Below are positions 63,334 through 64,000 of a stretch of 64,000 nucleotides of DNA, piece by piece. The notes beneath the pieces are model-generated. The model worked only from the letters and a program-made list of their open reading frames with translations. It was not told where the DNA came from and did not search any database. The stretch's first letter is position 1; the number at the start of each line of letters is the position of its first letter. The position numbers and the translations under genes were made by a program. The stretch spans positions 18,796,673 through 18,860,672 of the forward strand of contig CM033115.1 of assembly GCA_019321725.1 (NCBI GenBank), read 5' to 3'. Origin of the DNA: Paulownia fortunei (lineage: Eukaryota > Streptophyta > Magnoliopsida > Lamiales > Paulowniaceae).

Positions 63334-64000
63334 AGAAATTAGGAAATTGATTTTGGAAATTCAAATGTTTTTATCTTAATTATTGGTTGGTGGAGAATAT
63401 TTTTGGGTGTAAATGGAAGTGGGACTCCGTGATAGTCATTGTTTAATTGATTTTTTTTTTTGTCAGATCATGAGATAGACTCAGTAAAAGTTTTCATTAT
63501 TAGACTATGGTTGTTTTGACAGTACTAATTAAGTACACAAATCAATTTTTGGCTTGATTGGGTATGATGAGAGAGAGAGAAAATTAAAATGGGATTTAGA
63601 AATGAAAATCTATCTTCAAAATCTTTGAATGGTACAAACTAATTGGATAACACTACGTCACATTGTCATTGCTTCATCTCAGTCATTTGACATGAAAATT
63701 AAATTTTTGAAAGGAATTTATTGATGTGGTATTATTAGTCTTAGTCTTCATCCGAAAATATACTAAAATAATTATATTTGTCTTATATTTGATGGCTTAA
63801 TGAAAATATGAATCCAGTTATTAGTAACAGGCCTCAGCTCCATTTGCATGACTGTTATTGATGGGATTTAAGAAACCAAGTTCGGACAAAGATTTCTGTT
63901 TACAAATTGCGTAGCAGCGTAAAGAACAAGTCAGTTGAGTATGATGATGTAATGTGAGGCTGGCAACCTCTTAATTTTGTAACTGTAATAAGGCTGTCCA
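63334..64000. other. 3' flank of the ZAT10-like gene
   Basis: The first 150-200 bases are probably 3' UTR (T-rich, with TGTAAATGG near 63408). Beyond that I see AT-rich intergenic DNA with no supportable feature to the end of the window. Confidence 0.5.

Overview
This window is nuclear DNA from a flowering plant, most likely a eudicot. It is AT-rich. It holds five widely spaced, intron-bearing or plant-specific genes with GT-AG splicing, long gaps of transposon-like debris and microsatellites, and a decayed piece of plastid DNA inside an intron. There are no bacterial-type operons, CRISPR arrays or recognisable rRNA or tRNA genes. Species cannot be fixed from the sequence.

Layout from left to right. 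(1) 1-13.6 kb is almost gene-free. At the extreme left edge a leftward gene may begin, with only seven codons visible. The rest holds a MITE-like foldback, a direct-repeat pair and a CACTA-type transposon end. (2) 15.3-22.9 kb, + strand: a 13-exon gene for an IFRD-family protein (Arabidopsis SAT32 type, 444 aa), with an upstream ORF in its leader and a plastid ycf4 fragment in intron 1. (3) 24.35-35.29 kb, - strand: a 9-exon gene for the plant ASCC2 homologue (CUE domain), convergent with gene 2 and carrying an apparent 1-base frameshift in its last exon. (4) 37.07-38.59 kb, - strand: a 5-exon bHLH gene of the root-hair RSL class (RSL2/RSL4 type, 370 aa). (5) 48.21-54.53 kb, - strand: a 6-exon adenine phosphoribosyltransferase gene (258 aa long form, about 184 aa short form). 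(6) 62.57-63.33 kb, + strand: an intronless C2H2 zinc-finger repressor of the ZAT10/STZ type with an EAR motif.

The genes do not form one pathway. What links them is position. From memory, Arabidopsis chromosome 1 carries counterparts of all five in the At1g27450-At1g27760 interval (APT1, STZ, RSL4, a CUE protein/ASCC2 and SAT32), so the window looks like a conserved ancestral block inflated by repeats. Exon boundaries were worked out by hand from splice sites, reading-frame continuity and remembered family consensus. No database search was run.

I did not find a convincing undescribed system. The observations most worth checking are the ASCC2 frameshift, the intronic plastid insertion, the IFRD leader uORF, the choice of APT start codon and the shared repeat families.
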